Positions 1 to 10,773 of a DNA stretch of 64,000 nucleotides are shown here, in pieces. Within the stretch, counting starts at the first letter, position 1. Every line of letters begins with the position of its first letter. Origin of the DNA: Cytidiella melzeri (lineage: Eukaryota; Basidiomycota; Agaricomycetes; Polyporales; Irpicaceae); the NCBI GenBank assembly GCA_022592445.1, contig JABYQR010000007.1:62001-126000 (forward strand), in the 5' to 3' direction. Under the pieces are notes generated by a model that saw only the letters and a list, made by a program, of their open reading frames with translations, ran no database searches and was not told the DNA's origin. The position numbers were made by a program, and so were the translations under genes.

Positions 1-2
1 GG

Positions 3-224
3 GCTGTGAGTCGGCTCTACCTCGGTGTAGAACCAGTAGGAATTGAAGGAGCCCCGCTGGACGGGCCAGCTGATGGGGTGAAAGACGAGGTTTGCTTGAA
101 TGTCGCGGAGAAGGATGTGGAGAGGATATACACGCGCAGCGGATTTTTAATAGACCAGCAGGATCCTGCGACGGGAAAGCAAGGCTGGTTCCACTCGTCG
201 TTCCGGGGAATTGAGTATCTATGA
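3..224 (+). CDS. GNAT-family acetyltransferase, C-terminal fragment (5' cut by window edge)
   Basis: This is the last 73 codons of a GNAT-type N-acetyltransferase whose start lies before the window. It aligns over its whole length with the end of the complete paralogue at 850-1656, sharing EGAP-DGPA, KDE-CLNV, VERIY, AGFL/SGFL-DQ and the GWF-SS tail. One difference is an insertion of three codons after LYLG (LGVEPVGIEGAP here, LGLGFEGAP in the paralogue). The substrate cannot be told from this part. Tandem position and same strand point to a local gene duplication. The reading frame is open to a TGA at 222-224, so this copy is not visibly broken in the part seen. Confidence 0.75.
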   Translation, partial: AVSRLYLGVEPVGIEGAPLDGPADGVKDEVCLNVAEKDVERIYTRSGFLIDQQDPATGKQGWFHSSFRGIEYL

Positions 225-849
225 CTGCGAATCTCAGCAGCTCAAAATTAGAGCACCTGCTACTAATGTTTCAGGGCGTACGTACACAGGTAATTCATTT
301 CGATGATGACAATATAAACTGCTAGCAATTGGTGAGCTGTAATCAGAGGCGTACTAAAGATACATGTATCGTACAGTATGTTGCTGGGTTCCATATAGTA
401 TCGTGGCTGAATTGATTGCCGCTACGGTACGCCACTACTAAGTTAGTGTGTCCGTTTGATGCCACAGTTGGCACTTGGTGGTACTACTAACTGGCCGTAC
501 ATTGTGACACAACTTTGTCTCCTCATCTCTCTACCTCACTCGAGCCTGACCCAGTCCGCAACGACCACTGGCATAATGTCCAACTTTCGGCTACACACGT
601 TTCATAAACCGGAGGAGTATGTCGGCGCCTGCGCTGCGTCTGACGATAGTTTCATGAACTACCCGTTTGGCACTTTTCTAGACAGCCTACACCCAACGAG
701 TGGCAGTGGTCACCTGTGTGAGCTACTAGACCCGCCTGCACTGGTCGTGTATGACGACAAGCAGCTCATGTGAGCAACCTCTGAATTTCATACCCACCAA
801 CTTGAAGCGTAATACTAACAGATCTTGTCTTGTTCGAAAAAGCATTTCT
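225..849. other. Intergenic region between tandem GNAT copies
   Basis: No coding region is supported here. An open frame runs through 456-773 but has no recognisable motif and overlaps the promoter side of the next gene. The stretch presumably holds the 3' end of the first copy and the promoter of the second. I see no clear TATA box. Confidence 0.4.
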
Positions 850-1656
850 ATGACAAGAATGTCAGATCCAGCTCAGTGGGTACTAGGGATACCTCGAGGA
901 GTCGAGGAAGAACTGTCGGCAGAGGAGGTCTCAGCTGTGATCTCCCTGCTGATCTCCGGTGTTGCGTCCGCTGCAGGTCTTAAAGGTTTCGACAAGGTCA
1001 TCGGGCCCTCAAGCCTTGTGGATGCTCTAGTCGAAGGTTGGGTAGCCTACGCGAACGAGCATGGCCAAGCCGTCAAAGCTTTCAATCCGTCCTCCCCGTC
1101 CAGAAGGTCTTACGCAACTCGAGCCTCGGTACCCCCTCCGTCCCCTGCGCCCTCTCATCTCAAGATAGAACGTCTCACTACGAACGAAGATGCAGAGGCT
1201 CTTTTGCCTCTCATGCTCGACTTCTTTATAGAAGGCTCTCAGCCGACTCTTGATGACGAGGAGTATGTACGGCGCCGCCTACGAGTCTTTCTCGAACTGG
1301 GCTCCATCTGGATATGCCGAATTGACGGCCAGCTCGTTGGGTACTCTGCCGTAGGACGAGTTACTCCTCGCACAGTCGCCATAAGAAACGTTTACGTCGC
1401 TCCTTCGCACCGCCGGAGAGGCATAGCTGAGGCGTTGACGAGGGCTGTGACCCGGTTCTACCTGGGTCTTGGATTCGAAGGAGCCCCGTCGGATGGGCCT
1501 GCAGAAGGAGCGAAAGACGAGATTTGCTTGAATGTTTCTCGAGAAGAAGTGGAGAGGATATACAAACGTGCTGGGTTTTTACTGGACCAGGCGGATCCGG
1601 ACACAGGAAAACCAGGCTGGTTCCGCTCGTCAGTCCGCTCGGTTCAATACACATAG
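850..1656 (+). CDS. GNAT-family N-acetyltransferase, complete copy
   Basis: Acetyl-CoA-dependent acetyltransferase of the GNAT fold, about 268 residues if translation starts at the ATG at 850 (a second in-frame ATG lies at 859). The first 90 residues carry no motif I recognise. The catalytic fold follows: a segment ending in GSIWICRIDGQLVGYSAV, then the acetyl-CoA-binding motif A (VRNVYV-type strand followed by HRRRGIAEALTRAV, matching R/Q-x-x-G-x-G/A), and a C-terminal half with YLGLGFEGAP. No intron is needed. The open frame can be extended upstream to 751, but that part looks like read-through of the leader. The paralogue upstream shares the C-terminal half. The acceptor is unknown; small-molecule or peptide N-acetylation is possible. 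Confidence 0.75.
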   Translation: MTRMSDPAQWVLGIPRGVEEELSAEEVSAVISLLISGVASAAGLKGFDKVIGPSSLVDALVEGWVAYANEHGQAVKAFNPSSPSRRSYATRASVPPPSPAPSHLKIERLTTNEDAEALLPLMLDFFIEGSQPTLDDEEYVRRRLRVFLELGSIWICRIDGQLVGYSAVGRVTPRTVAIRNVYVAPSHRRRGIAEALTRAVTRFYLGLGFEGAPSDGPAEGAKDEICLNVSREEVERIYKRAGFLLDQADPDTGKPGWFRSSVRSVQYT

Positions 1657-2518
1657 GCTTATGCGTGCCACATGTTTTTATTACTCGTGGTATGCGGCTT
1701 AACGTGTTTGTAGCAGTGCTAGGAGCCAAAATATAGCCACATATGCATTGCTTTACTAGTAGAAAATCTTGGGTTAGCACAGTCGCCCAAGCGCAAATTT
1801 CACTCTGACTTTGCTACTTCCACTCACTAGCTGTGAGATTGGCAACGCCTCTTACGATTACTCCGTTAGCAGGCAATCACGGATGAGGCTAAAGCAGAGT
1901 AAGCACGAAAGCCAGTCAGTCCAGTGCTGAGGAGAACGACTGGACTTCGTGCCGGGAGAAGAATTGCGAACAGAATAAGAACTGCATCAAAATGTCTTTC
2001 AGACACGCAGCTATCGCAAGGGACCAAGGAGCTACGGGCGAAACAAAGGAATATTTATCGGAAGCTAGACTATACGTGGACAGGCGCTCCAGAGAAAAGA
2101 CCGAGTACAGACAGAGAAACGACTAGATAACGCGGACGCGAATGGTGGGTATGCATGCAATAAAACTGTGTAAAGGAGGGTAAGCGACAGGGCCACAGCA
2201 AACGAGTGAAATGCAGCGAGAGAGCAAGGGGCGTGAGACTTGTGTGCTAGTTTGAGACGGGAGAAAGCGGTGTGTCGTGCAGAGAAGTTGGAGATTGCGC
2301 GCCGAGTCATATGTCGTAACGGATTGAGTGAAAGATCTACTGTGCAGAAAAGATGACAAGGAAAATATCAGAGGGGACCAAATGAGAGGACGAGAAACGG
2401 ATTACTCACGTATAACAGAACGTACAGCAAGGAGACAGCATGTAGGATATCAGGAGAATAAAACTAGGAAGGTGACCAAGACAGCGATATACGAACCACA
2501 CCAAGAACCTATGGGCTC
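1657..2518. other. Intergenic, tail-to-tail GNAT and LIS1 region
   Basis: This stretch lies between the 3' ends of the GNAT gene (+) and the LIS1 gene (-). Several short open frames exist on both strands, but none shows conserved motifs or splice structure. I see no RNA gene or repeat. Confidence 0.35.
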
Positions 2519-4307
2519 TCAACGTGACCGTGAATTTGGCATCCAGATCTTTATACTCTGGTCCACACTGCCAGTCGCTACGACGTACACGACCTTCTGA
2601 GCATCGGCAGACGCCTTGGCACCGTTGGCTGTTGAGCCATTCTCTTCGGCGGCGTTGCCTTGTCGTTGCCGGCCCCAAGCCAGGCATGTCACGAAGTGTC
2701 CATGAGGCTTATCCACGGTTCTGAAGCAACGCGCAGTCTTGAGCTCCCATATCCGAATAGAGTTATCGTCGGATGCTGAGAGCAGGAATTTGCCATTTGG
2801 GTGGAATACCAGAGCGCGCACCCAGTTGTCGTGGCCGGCCTATAAAGGCTAGAAGTCAGCAGTAAGCTGAGAAAAACGCGACATGGCACGCACAAAGGTT
2901 CGGATCAACTGTCCATTCTGCGTATCCCATAGCTTTATCACTTTATCACGTCCACCAGTGGCTATGTAAGCTCCAGGTCGAGTGTGTTTGTCAACGTTCT
3001 TCAGTAACATCTTGAGTTAGCTTCCCCACCAAGGTTTACTATACCGCATGAGGTACGCACTGTAAGGCCCGCCAGTTCGCGAATCGCAGGATATGCGTAC
3101 ACTGGTGCAAAGACAACAACTTCTACAGCATTGTCGTGGCCACGGAACTCTATCTTTGTCTCTCCTGTAGAGGGATCTATGAGACGTGCAGTCTACAAGA
3201 CGGGATGTCTGCGTTGAGTGTTACCACAGCACAAATAGAACAATCCACGTACGTGATCACCTGAACAGCTGACTATTAATCGCCCATCGTCCGAAGGCAC
3301 AGCACAGCGCACCCAGGCAGAATGGCCAACTATTGTTCGTATCAGATGCCTAAGTGTTCTCATGAGCGGGGCCGCTTCCAGCGATGAGCAGACATTTCAT
3401 GACGAACGTAGAGGCAACGTCAAATATTCTGATAGTCTTGTCTCGACTGGCACTCATGATTTGCTGGTCTCCGGGCATGAAGCGTACGCAGGAAACGGTG
3501 TGTTCGTGCCCAGGGAACGTCTTTGAGTTCTTCCACTCGTTCTGCGTGTCCCAGATCTTGATAAACAGATCAGATGAGGCCGTAGCTGAGTAAATGCTGT
3601 CAGGCGCGGGTGGCTTTTCGACAGCAACGAGCTCTCAAAATGTTGGGCGTACCAAGCAGATTCCCCTTACTGTCAAAGTCCAAATCGTTAACATTCCTCG
3701 TATGGCCCTTTAGAGTCCGCTCAAACTCTCCCGTCTCCCAATCCCATATCTTCACCGTGAAATCTTCGCTTGCTGACGCGATGATACTGAAGGTGGGATG
3801 GAAGGCGACTTTCGTGACGGCCTCTCTATGTCCAGTGAGCGTATATCCCGCAGGTGCGACAGGGACCCAGTCAGTGTCTGAGCCGGCGCGTCTTGTTGGC
3901 GCGCTATTCAGCTCTTCTTGGAGAGTAGCTATCGTCCTCTCCATCTCGCTCATCTGTTCAACAAGACGTCCCAAGCATATATCGTCACTCTCAACGCGTT
4001 GTTGTGAAAGCTCTAGCAGACGCACCTTCTTTTGCATTCGAACCACGCTGATCCATTTCCGCTCAAGCAGCTGTCGAGGGGGAGATGTCGGGTCTGGCAT
4101 AGTCTCTGGGAGGCCAAGATCTGCTCTCAACGCACGTACGGCATTGTGATGACCGTTGGACTGTAGGTACTCCAGAATCGACTTGTTGCTGTCAATTGAG
4201 GGGGACGGCTCTGCATGAATACGCGTGATCGGCAACACGTTGGACGAATACAATACGTACAGATCATCTTTCTGTCTCTCGGTCAGTGTTATAGCGGCGG
4301 CAGACAT
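2519..4307 (-). CDS. PAC1: Nuclear distribution protein LIS1/PAC1/NudF
   Basis: LIS1 binds cytoplasmic dynein and is needed for nuclear migration along hyphae. The first exon, starting at the ATG at 4307, encodes a LisH dimerisation motif ([21 protein letters not shown], about residues 42-62), a coiled coil ([17 protein letters not shown]) and the first WD40 repeat ([13 protein letters not shown]...[19 protein letters not shown]). Later exons carry further WD repeats, for example [32 protein letters not shown] and [21 protein letters not shown]. The last repeat ends [10 protein letters not shown] just before the TGA at 2519-2521. Length and domain order match the family. The blade near the end carries a low-complexity loop ([17 protein letters not shown]). 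Introns are short and were not all placed exactly. Confidence 0.93.
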
Positions 4308-4899
4308 GATCAGTGAGCACCGTCACCCGGGGTGGTTAAACCGTTTGTCGTCGAGGGTGGCAGAGTTGTGTGAGTATGGGCTGAATGGGTCGTGTAGATG
4401 GTCGTGAATGAATGCAGAAACACCGGCGTCTAACACGAGCTAGTCCGCTGAGGATATCAGCATATGGCCACTTAATTCTGGCCATGGCCGTCCAGTTGGC
4501 CACAGGATTGTAATCATCTCGGCCGAGCTTGCTTAGCATTCGGATTCGAGAGGCAGCTGTAATTCGAACGTTTCACACTGGACAATATGCTCGTATTTTA
4601 ACAGACCCCAGCTTACTATCCGCCCTGCCCAGGCTGTTGTGAGTACTAACACCCAAACAGGTCGTGGTAAAGAGTAGAAACCTGCTTACTCATACTGTCT
4701 ACACCCCTCAGGCTGGCCAAGAGCCTGAGCAGTGAGGACGCAGAGCTCTAACCTACACATTGATCCACAAGGATACACACAGTAACACACATATTGAAGC
4801 CACCCAGCCCGACCGATGCTACCCACCAGGTGGGCATGTACCAAGAAAAGCTCTTCAAGCGAACAATAAATGCAGAACGACAAAAAGGAAGGCGGCAAA
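4308..4899. other. Region upstream of LIS1 and downstream of the OPT pseudogene
   Basis: No supported gene. It should contain the LIS1 promoter on the minus strand. Weak OPT-like coding traces may run a little into this stretch from the pseudogene on its right, but I could not follow them with confidence. Confidence 0.35.
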
Positions 4900-6100
4900 T
4901 TACGTAGTTGAGAGAATGCGACGACACACCCAAATCACACCGTTGGCGGGTGTAGCTGGAGGGATGAACCCAGTGGCGCTGAACACGAGCGGCCAGTTGA
5001 CGTGCCTGATGAAAAAAGTAGTCGGACTTGCACTGGATGAGGCGGTTGAGGAGCGGTAGGAGGGCGCCAGCGACGAGAACAATATGAGGCCGTAGTAGAT
5101 CTGGCCGTGGGAGAAGACACGAGCGAGCTGATGACACCTCAGACGATGGAGACTATCGCGAAGCCTCTGGTGTACGGGCGACTGAATACCTAGGTTTGAT
5201 CAGAGTCGCACATTCCCTCGAGGTTGGTGAATATCCACGCTTGGACACAAAGCTGGGCGGTGCTTGCGACGACTGTCGCGAAGATTAAAGCATGGGGCGA
5301 GGCCTAGTATGCATTATCAGATGGGCTACATGAGACAAGCTTGCAAAAGAAAGACTTACGGGATCTTGATGTAGTGTCCATAAGGCAGAGCATACCCGAT
5401 GCATGAGCTCGATAATGACATTCAACCACTTGATTGTTGGGGACAGCCTGCATTATTCTCAATAGGAATATTATACACAAAAAGAAGCCACCTACCACGT
5501 AGTCCGTCATTCGGATAAGCAGCCACACTCAATCGGTGTCTAAACACTAAGGAGAGAACAAAAGCCCAAGCTGTTTCAAGGTCGGCCAGAACTCGACGAC
5601 GAGTACACCAAAAACGAACGTGAGCGCTGCACAGGGGAGTTTATTAGCAAACGTGATCAACGCAATGAAAACCCAATTCCGACCGAAATCGACCGCGCCC
5701 CACCAATCTCGAATATGTGAGTATCTGGCCGTCTGGCGAGCGAGTACATCGTCTTGCTCCAAGTCATGCAGAGCGCCGAGATTGAGTCTAGATTTGCTTG
5801 CGGCATCATGCAAAAGTATGGCTGTTGAGGGGACGCCATCAGATCCAAGCTTGCAACGTGCTATTGGGCATCTCTGGGTCGTTGGCATTGGCGATATGTC
5901 GGGATACGGACGATCCGAATTCAGTAAATCCACCATTGGCTCAGAGGTGAGATTGGGATCGGAGTCAAAGGCAGTTGCTGCATAGTTATGGAAGAACTTG
6001 CGAGTTGACAAAAGTATACAGCAGAGTTCTGGTAAATTTTCTCACCATATAATTCAGTAGCAGCGTCGTATTTCTCCTCATGGAAGGACTTGGCCGACAT
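4900..6100 (-). pseudogene. Oligopeptide transporter (OPT family) pseudogene
   Basis: Reading the minus strand from about 6100 to 4900 gives OPT-family blocks in the right order but in shifting frames: EEKYDA near 6060, ARYSHIRDWW and NKLPCAALTF near 5600-5700, QAVPNN then LNVIIELM then IGYALPYGHYIKIP near 5350-5450, VASTAQLCVQAWIFTNLEGMC near 5200-5270, HGQIYYGLILF, GALLPLLNRLI, and VNWPLVFSATGFIPPATPAN near 4950-5000. Intact OPT proteins move small peptides across the plasma membrane with protons. Here there are in-frame stops at 5190-5192 (TAG after DSDQT) and 5139-5141 (TGA where the family has Trp), several frameshifts, and about 20 residues seem missing between the IGYALP and GHYIKIP blocks. 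A short intron still seems recognisable near 5300-5355. The ends are approximate. Confidence 0.85.
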
Positions 6101-7135
6101 GGTGAACTAGGGTCCTTGCCAGAGGCTATGATGCATCCGTAAGCAATACATATTTTTAAGAGATACTTGCCGGTGGCTATATTGCACACCTGGGCAAGGA
6201 CGGATGAGTCAATGAACCTAAAGAGTCTACTTGGAGTACGTAGTTTGAGTGCAAAATTGTGATCATGGAGGTCTCGGTTGAGATGCGAGTTAGCGCTTCA
6301 AGCCTTAAAAAGGAGCGATGAGCATGGTGGCGTAAATCCATATATGGCCTACTTACGTAAGCGATCAGAAGTTATGGCCTCAGCAAGCATTGTGATTTAC
6401 CGTTCAACTACAAATACAACCAATCTATAGAGCAAAATAAAGTTACATTTGAGTCAAGGATCTGTTTGGGTCCAGAGGTGACCACGAACGTTCGCGATTG
6501 TGAGCACGTACTACTTACTACTTTAACCCACTATAATGCGCAGGCTGAGTGTGAGACAATGAATTTTGGATTCAGCGAGTAATAGATTAGCATCCCACTC
6601 GAGATAAGCTAATCGCCGAATCAAGCTTCTTTCACTGCGGGGAATGACCACGGTGACGGATATTCGTGCTGGTAATCACTGTGCCGGGCAGCGTTGACGG
6701 TTCGTGAGCATGGCTGCGGGGAACAGAAAAAGATACTACCCATTGTTGAAAACCTCAGCTACACCCGCTCCCCAACGCCGCGTTACGCGCCTTGACTTTG
6801 ACTTTCAAGAGAGCCCGCAGCAGTTGCCCGCAATCTCCAATGCCGTCACGTTCACGTTGTGAGATACGTTGCGAGAACACCGATATTCAACTCCGGATAA
6901 GACGAATCGCATGCATGAGAGCCGTATCAATATGTAACGTAGCGACATATTGATGTGAAGCAAGTGAGTACAGTAGCAAAATCAGCCCAGAAGCAATCGA
7001 GCACATACATATACACCTTGAGATGCAAACGTGGCGAAGAATTCTCGAAAAGATAAGCGCAGGCGTGTTCACCATAAGGGAGAGTTGGCATAGGTATTTG
7101 CACTGGCCAGAAAAACAAGAATCGAGCTCTCAGCG
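6101..7135. other. Intergenic, no recognisable gene
   Basis: This about 1 kb stretch lies upstream of the OPT pseudogene and downstream of the BTB gene. The part nearest the pseudogene may hold its decayed 5' exons. I found no conserved motif on either strand. Confidence 0.35.
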
Positions 7136-7193
7136 CTAGATCGTACGCTAAGTAGGGAAAAAAAACATGTCAACGACAAAAAGCCTAGCGAAT

Positions 7194-8251
7194 CTAAAAA
7201 CCACGTACCCTGAGTTGCGCAAAGCCGGTCAAAACTTTCTCAATTTCCTTATTCAACAGCTCCTTGCAATCCGGACACGTCGTACTTACAGCAAGAGGAC
7301 GCAAGCTTGTCTCGATGTCAATGCGAGAGAGAGCTATGGTAGAGATACACAGACATACATACCATAAACACACAAAGCGTGATGCACCGCATAAAGGTAA
7401 GGTGCTCACTTGAAGCCACCCAGAACAGTCTCGTACACTCCAACCTGAAGTCTAAACGAGTGTTCTCTTGTTGCGCATTGGAGCAGTACGACTTCTCCTG
7501 ATGCGGCTCCGGATGGACGAAGAATATCTCCTTCATCTTCTCGGCCCGTGTCTCATGCAATCCATACAGCCTCTGCAGGTAGCGTGCACCCATGCTATCC
7601 GCTAATTCACTCGGCATGTTGTGAACTTTCAGGTGAAGCGTGTCGGCAGACGCAGCCACAGCTAGCTCCTCGAGATTGTATGCTGCGGCGAGCGCGTACG
7701 TTTCGAACGGGTAGTTTGGGGCCTGGAGAAGTATCGCAGTGTACAGTGGGTCTCCGCGAGAGGTGTACCGGCCCAGAGGCGTCATGCCGTATTTGTGCAG
7801 TGCCTGAAGCGCAGCGCCGAGGCACGCGAGTGTAGGCTTGTAAGAATGACAAGGCAAACCGTACGCAACGTGTAGCACAACGTTCAACACGTCCGAAGGC
7901 TCTCCTAGAGTGAGCTTGAGAGGGCGATCGGGTGTGTATGCAGAATTTGCGGTAATATTGCCAGCAAATTGGTTGGTAGAGGCGAATGCGAGCTTCTGGC
8001 TGTGAACTGCAAAGTAAACATGGTCCGAGGAGCAGATGGATGTATCCGGGGAGGAATTGCCTTGACGAGCGTTGCCCTTACCGCTGAAGGCGTCGGAAAC
8101 GTAAGCCGGGCCTTCCTCCTTGGAAAAAGGGGGATTTTCACATAGTATACTGACCTGTGAGTGATGTGAAGGATGGTCGGTTGAGGTCACAGTAGGCAAC
8201 TGGGATGATAGCTGGACGTACTGGATGAGCCGCCTGTGTATTGTCGCCCAT
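7194..8251 (-). CDS. BTB/POZ domain protein
   Basis: A BTB/POZ protein of the type that is multi-copy in mushroom-forming fungi; its partner is unknown. The core reads ICSSDHVYFAVHSQKLAFAS (start of the BTB fold), then LKLTLGEPSDVLNVVLHVAYG, ALQALHKYGM and a helical tail (ETYALAAAYNLEELA). I prefer the ATG at 8251 (MGDNTQAAH), because a short intron with a GTCAGT donor near 8154 joins it in frame to GPAYVSDAFSG; no ATG exists in the core frame itself. A second intron after FWVAS joins in frame to TLSRIDIETSLRPL, ending in CPDCKELLNKEIEKVL, a Cys-containing C-terminus like that of related proteins. The stop is the TAG at 7194-7196, or at 7136-7138 if the GTACGT just before it is used as a donor. 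Confidence 0.78.
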
Positions 8252-9658
8252 ATTTTAGGCCTTTCCCGCGGATTCTTACGGTCTTGGAAAGCTCTGTTGG
8301 TGGACTACGAAGGGGGAATAGCTTGTGTGGGTGTCTGCCCTGGGTAGATCGAGTACGATCGAGGCTGTCAGGCGCAAGGAGAGAGGTCGGGCGTGTGGAG
8401 AGGCGGTGGGGATGGCGGTCGTAGACAGAACCACATGACGCTGGAGGCAGGTATCGTGAGGGGATATTTTATAGGTGGCCAGGTATGTAGCGGCCCAACT
8501 CCAAGCTTCGGCCGGCGTTAACATATTGCGACGCGCGCGTGCCAAAGGCAAAGTTCTGCCTAGCACGCAAAATTCTGCCCAGCGACCACTGCTTGTGCTT
8601 CTTCGTCACCCCGCTGCGGCCGTTAACGCTGTTACTGCAGTCCATGTCTCCCGACTAGCTGCCTGGGGGTGTGTGGAAGGGTTTGGTTGGCGTGGGGAAG
8701 CTTGAAGACAGTCTTAACACAGAGGTACGATGCCACTCTTTGGAAACTACCTGCGAGCTGGATGCCCCTCTACCCTGGCCATTCGCTTCCTTCATCCTTA
8801 TCCTATCCAGCACAGGCATTGCCGGGTCTCAGCAGCTCCGGGTACTGTTGAGCTCTCAAAAGAATCAACATCACACACAAGGACATCGTGCGGACAATAC
8901 TGGCACTCTCGTCTGTCAGGCTCGGACAACCTCCAGCGAACGTACCCTACAAAGGGTCGGAGGATCTATATTCTTAACCACAGAGAATTGCCTCATCCCG
9001 TCGAGCTCAGGCTTGTCCCCTTCGGTCCCAAGAACCACGGCAAACTACATCTATAAAGGGCCCAACGACGTTAGACGAGGGCGGAAACTACCAGACAGAA
9101 AAAAATCAGCGTGTCGAGTTCACTGTTTTCCTGTCCTTTCATGGAACAATTGCCCTGCGTCTGACTGTCAACACTAGACCTGCTGGGTAACAGACACTTG
9201 AATACACGAAAAAACCAAAGCATAGGCGCACTCGACTCACCACGGCTGGCACATCCCCCGAGCGAATCGTCGCGTTCACGTTGCACCTGCTAGGAGGGAC
9301 AGATGAGCCCCTAGGCACCCAAAACCTGAAGGGTGCCATCCGTCGTTACAAAGGCAACACCAAGGGAGGTGCAAAAGGAAAGAGCGCATTACGAGCTATC
9401 TAGAGGCCAGGGTGAGTCTTTCCGGTCGACTTCTCTGGCTCTCCACGGCAATGCAGCTAGAGGTCGGTCATGTTTCTCCATCCTCCACAGTTGGCCCCAT
9501 GAGGAAGCAGAAACAGCGCTGGGCTACTCCTAGTACCCATTCAGCGCGCGCCCCCTGTTCTCAAAGACGATTGGACAAACAAAGAAACGAAGATGGACAC
9601 ACCTGGCAGATATCATACCAGTGCGGAGACCCCATGGAGCCCTGCAAATCGCATGCCC
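8252..9658. other. Intergenic, no intact gene
   Basis: The left part should hold the BTB promoter. Open frames on both strands are short and overlap one another. None carries a motif I can name. It runs into the decayed ARPC1 fragment on the right. Confidence 0.35.
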
Positions 9659-9972
9659 TGCTTGTGGACCCGAAGAGAGCTGCTAGACGCAGGCGTTGCG
9701 ATCCTAAGCAGAGGTGAAGATGCGGTCAGAGCTGGGGTGGGGCAATCAATGGCGGCGACCAGTTTGTCGTGCTACAGGCCTAGGCGGGTGAGCGAGCTTG
9801 CTACGATTCATGCTGCTGCATGCCTTACCTGTAATAAAGGTCTCCGTGGACTTCTGGCAATCGTTTCCCTGGCGAAGTCCTTTCGATTCAAGCTGACAAC
9901 GACCTCGAGACGCAATGTGTGCAGCAGTGGTACAAGACATGAACGAGGAACTCACAAGGAGCGACGGAAGGA
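9659..9972 (-). pseudogene. Decayed fragment of an ARPC1 (Arp2/3 subunit) copy
   Basis: The plus strand from about 9659 to 9972 aligns without large gaps to 14015-14330 inside the intact ARPC1 gene. Matching blocks include GGCGTTGCGATC, AGCAGAGGTGA, CAATCAATGG, AGTTTGTCGTGCT, TCTCCGTGGACTTC/TCTCTGTGGACTTC and AGGCTGACA. The match covers parts of two exons and the intervening intron at roughly its original length, so this was a DNA-level duplication and not a retrocopy. The coding frame is broken and the rest of the gene is absent or too diverged to see. It is a relic with no predicted product. Confidence 0.75.
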
Positions 9973-10773
9973 CCTCTAGTCTCTAGGCTGCTCATCCCTA
10001 GTTAGAGTCCGATGCATTGATAGCCATGTGACTTCCGCAAACCAATAGCATGGGGGTTCTTCAAAAGGCGAGGGACAACTTGAACAAGTAAGTAATAGCG
10101 TGTAAGCGCTTGGCGGTCATTACTCCTCAAATTCCAAACCCGGCTCGTATCTCTGAACGGTGTCTGGCAGATGCAATGAGACCGTGACCGAGCCTTACTA
10201 GCTGGCGAGATCTGAGTACTTATGCTGGTATCTCAAGTATTATATAGCTAATGACCACCACACTGACGTAGCGCGCCAGCCAGACCTGGGACGGATTCAG
10301 CATGAAAGTCGACGCTTCGAAGACCCCGCGAGTTCATTGCAGAACAAATTGGAAGATATTTGTACAAGGTTATGTTTGTAAGCCTATGACGATGATGCGA
10401 GGTAATCGATCGCTTTAGTGCGGGGTAGACATACTAGTACTGCCTGACTATGTGCAAGTACTTATGTTCGTTGATTTTTGAGCCAATGTTGTACGCGAAT
10501 AGCGGACTTGGTGTAGCACATCCGTGTGCGTCATGGCCGTCGTATGATACATCTAAGACAACGCATTCTGATTTGTATCTCATCTAATCTTGACACAACA
10601 TGCACGCACAACGTCCAACAACCATCCACTCGTCGTTCGCACTTGTCACGCCACACAACACCCGATGACTGTTTACGCAAGGAAAAAAGCACAAGTCCGT
10701 AGTCTGATTACATCCTGGAGATTTTGTATTCTACCCCCTCTATACCTCCTCGAATCCCCAACGACATTCTGAA
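9973..10773. other. Intergenic, no recognisable gene
   Basis: The stretch lies 3' of GCV1. No open frame with conserved motifs, no tRNA-like element and no clear repeat was seen. Confidence 0.35.

Noticed and set aside
8730..9056. Plus-strand frame ending IYILNHRELPHPVELRLVPF, which looked like a ribosomal-protein fragment
   Set aside because: I could not match it to any ribosomal protein, its frame has no supported start, and nothing upstream or downstream continues it.
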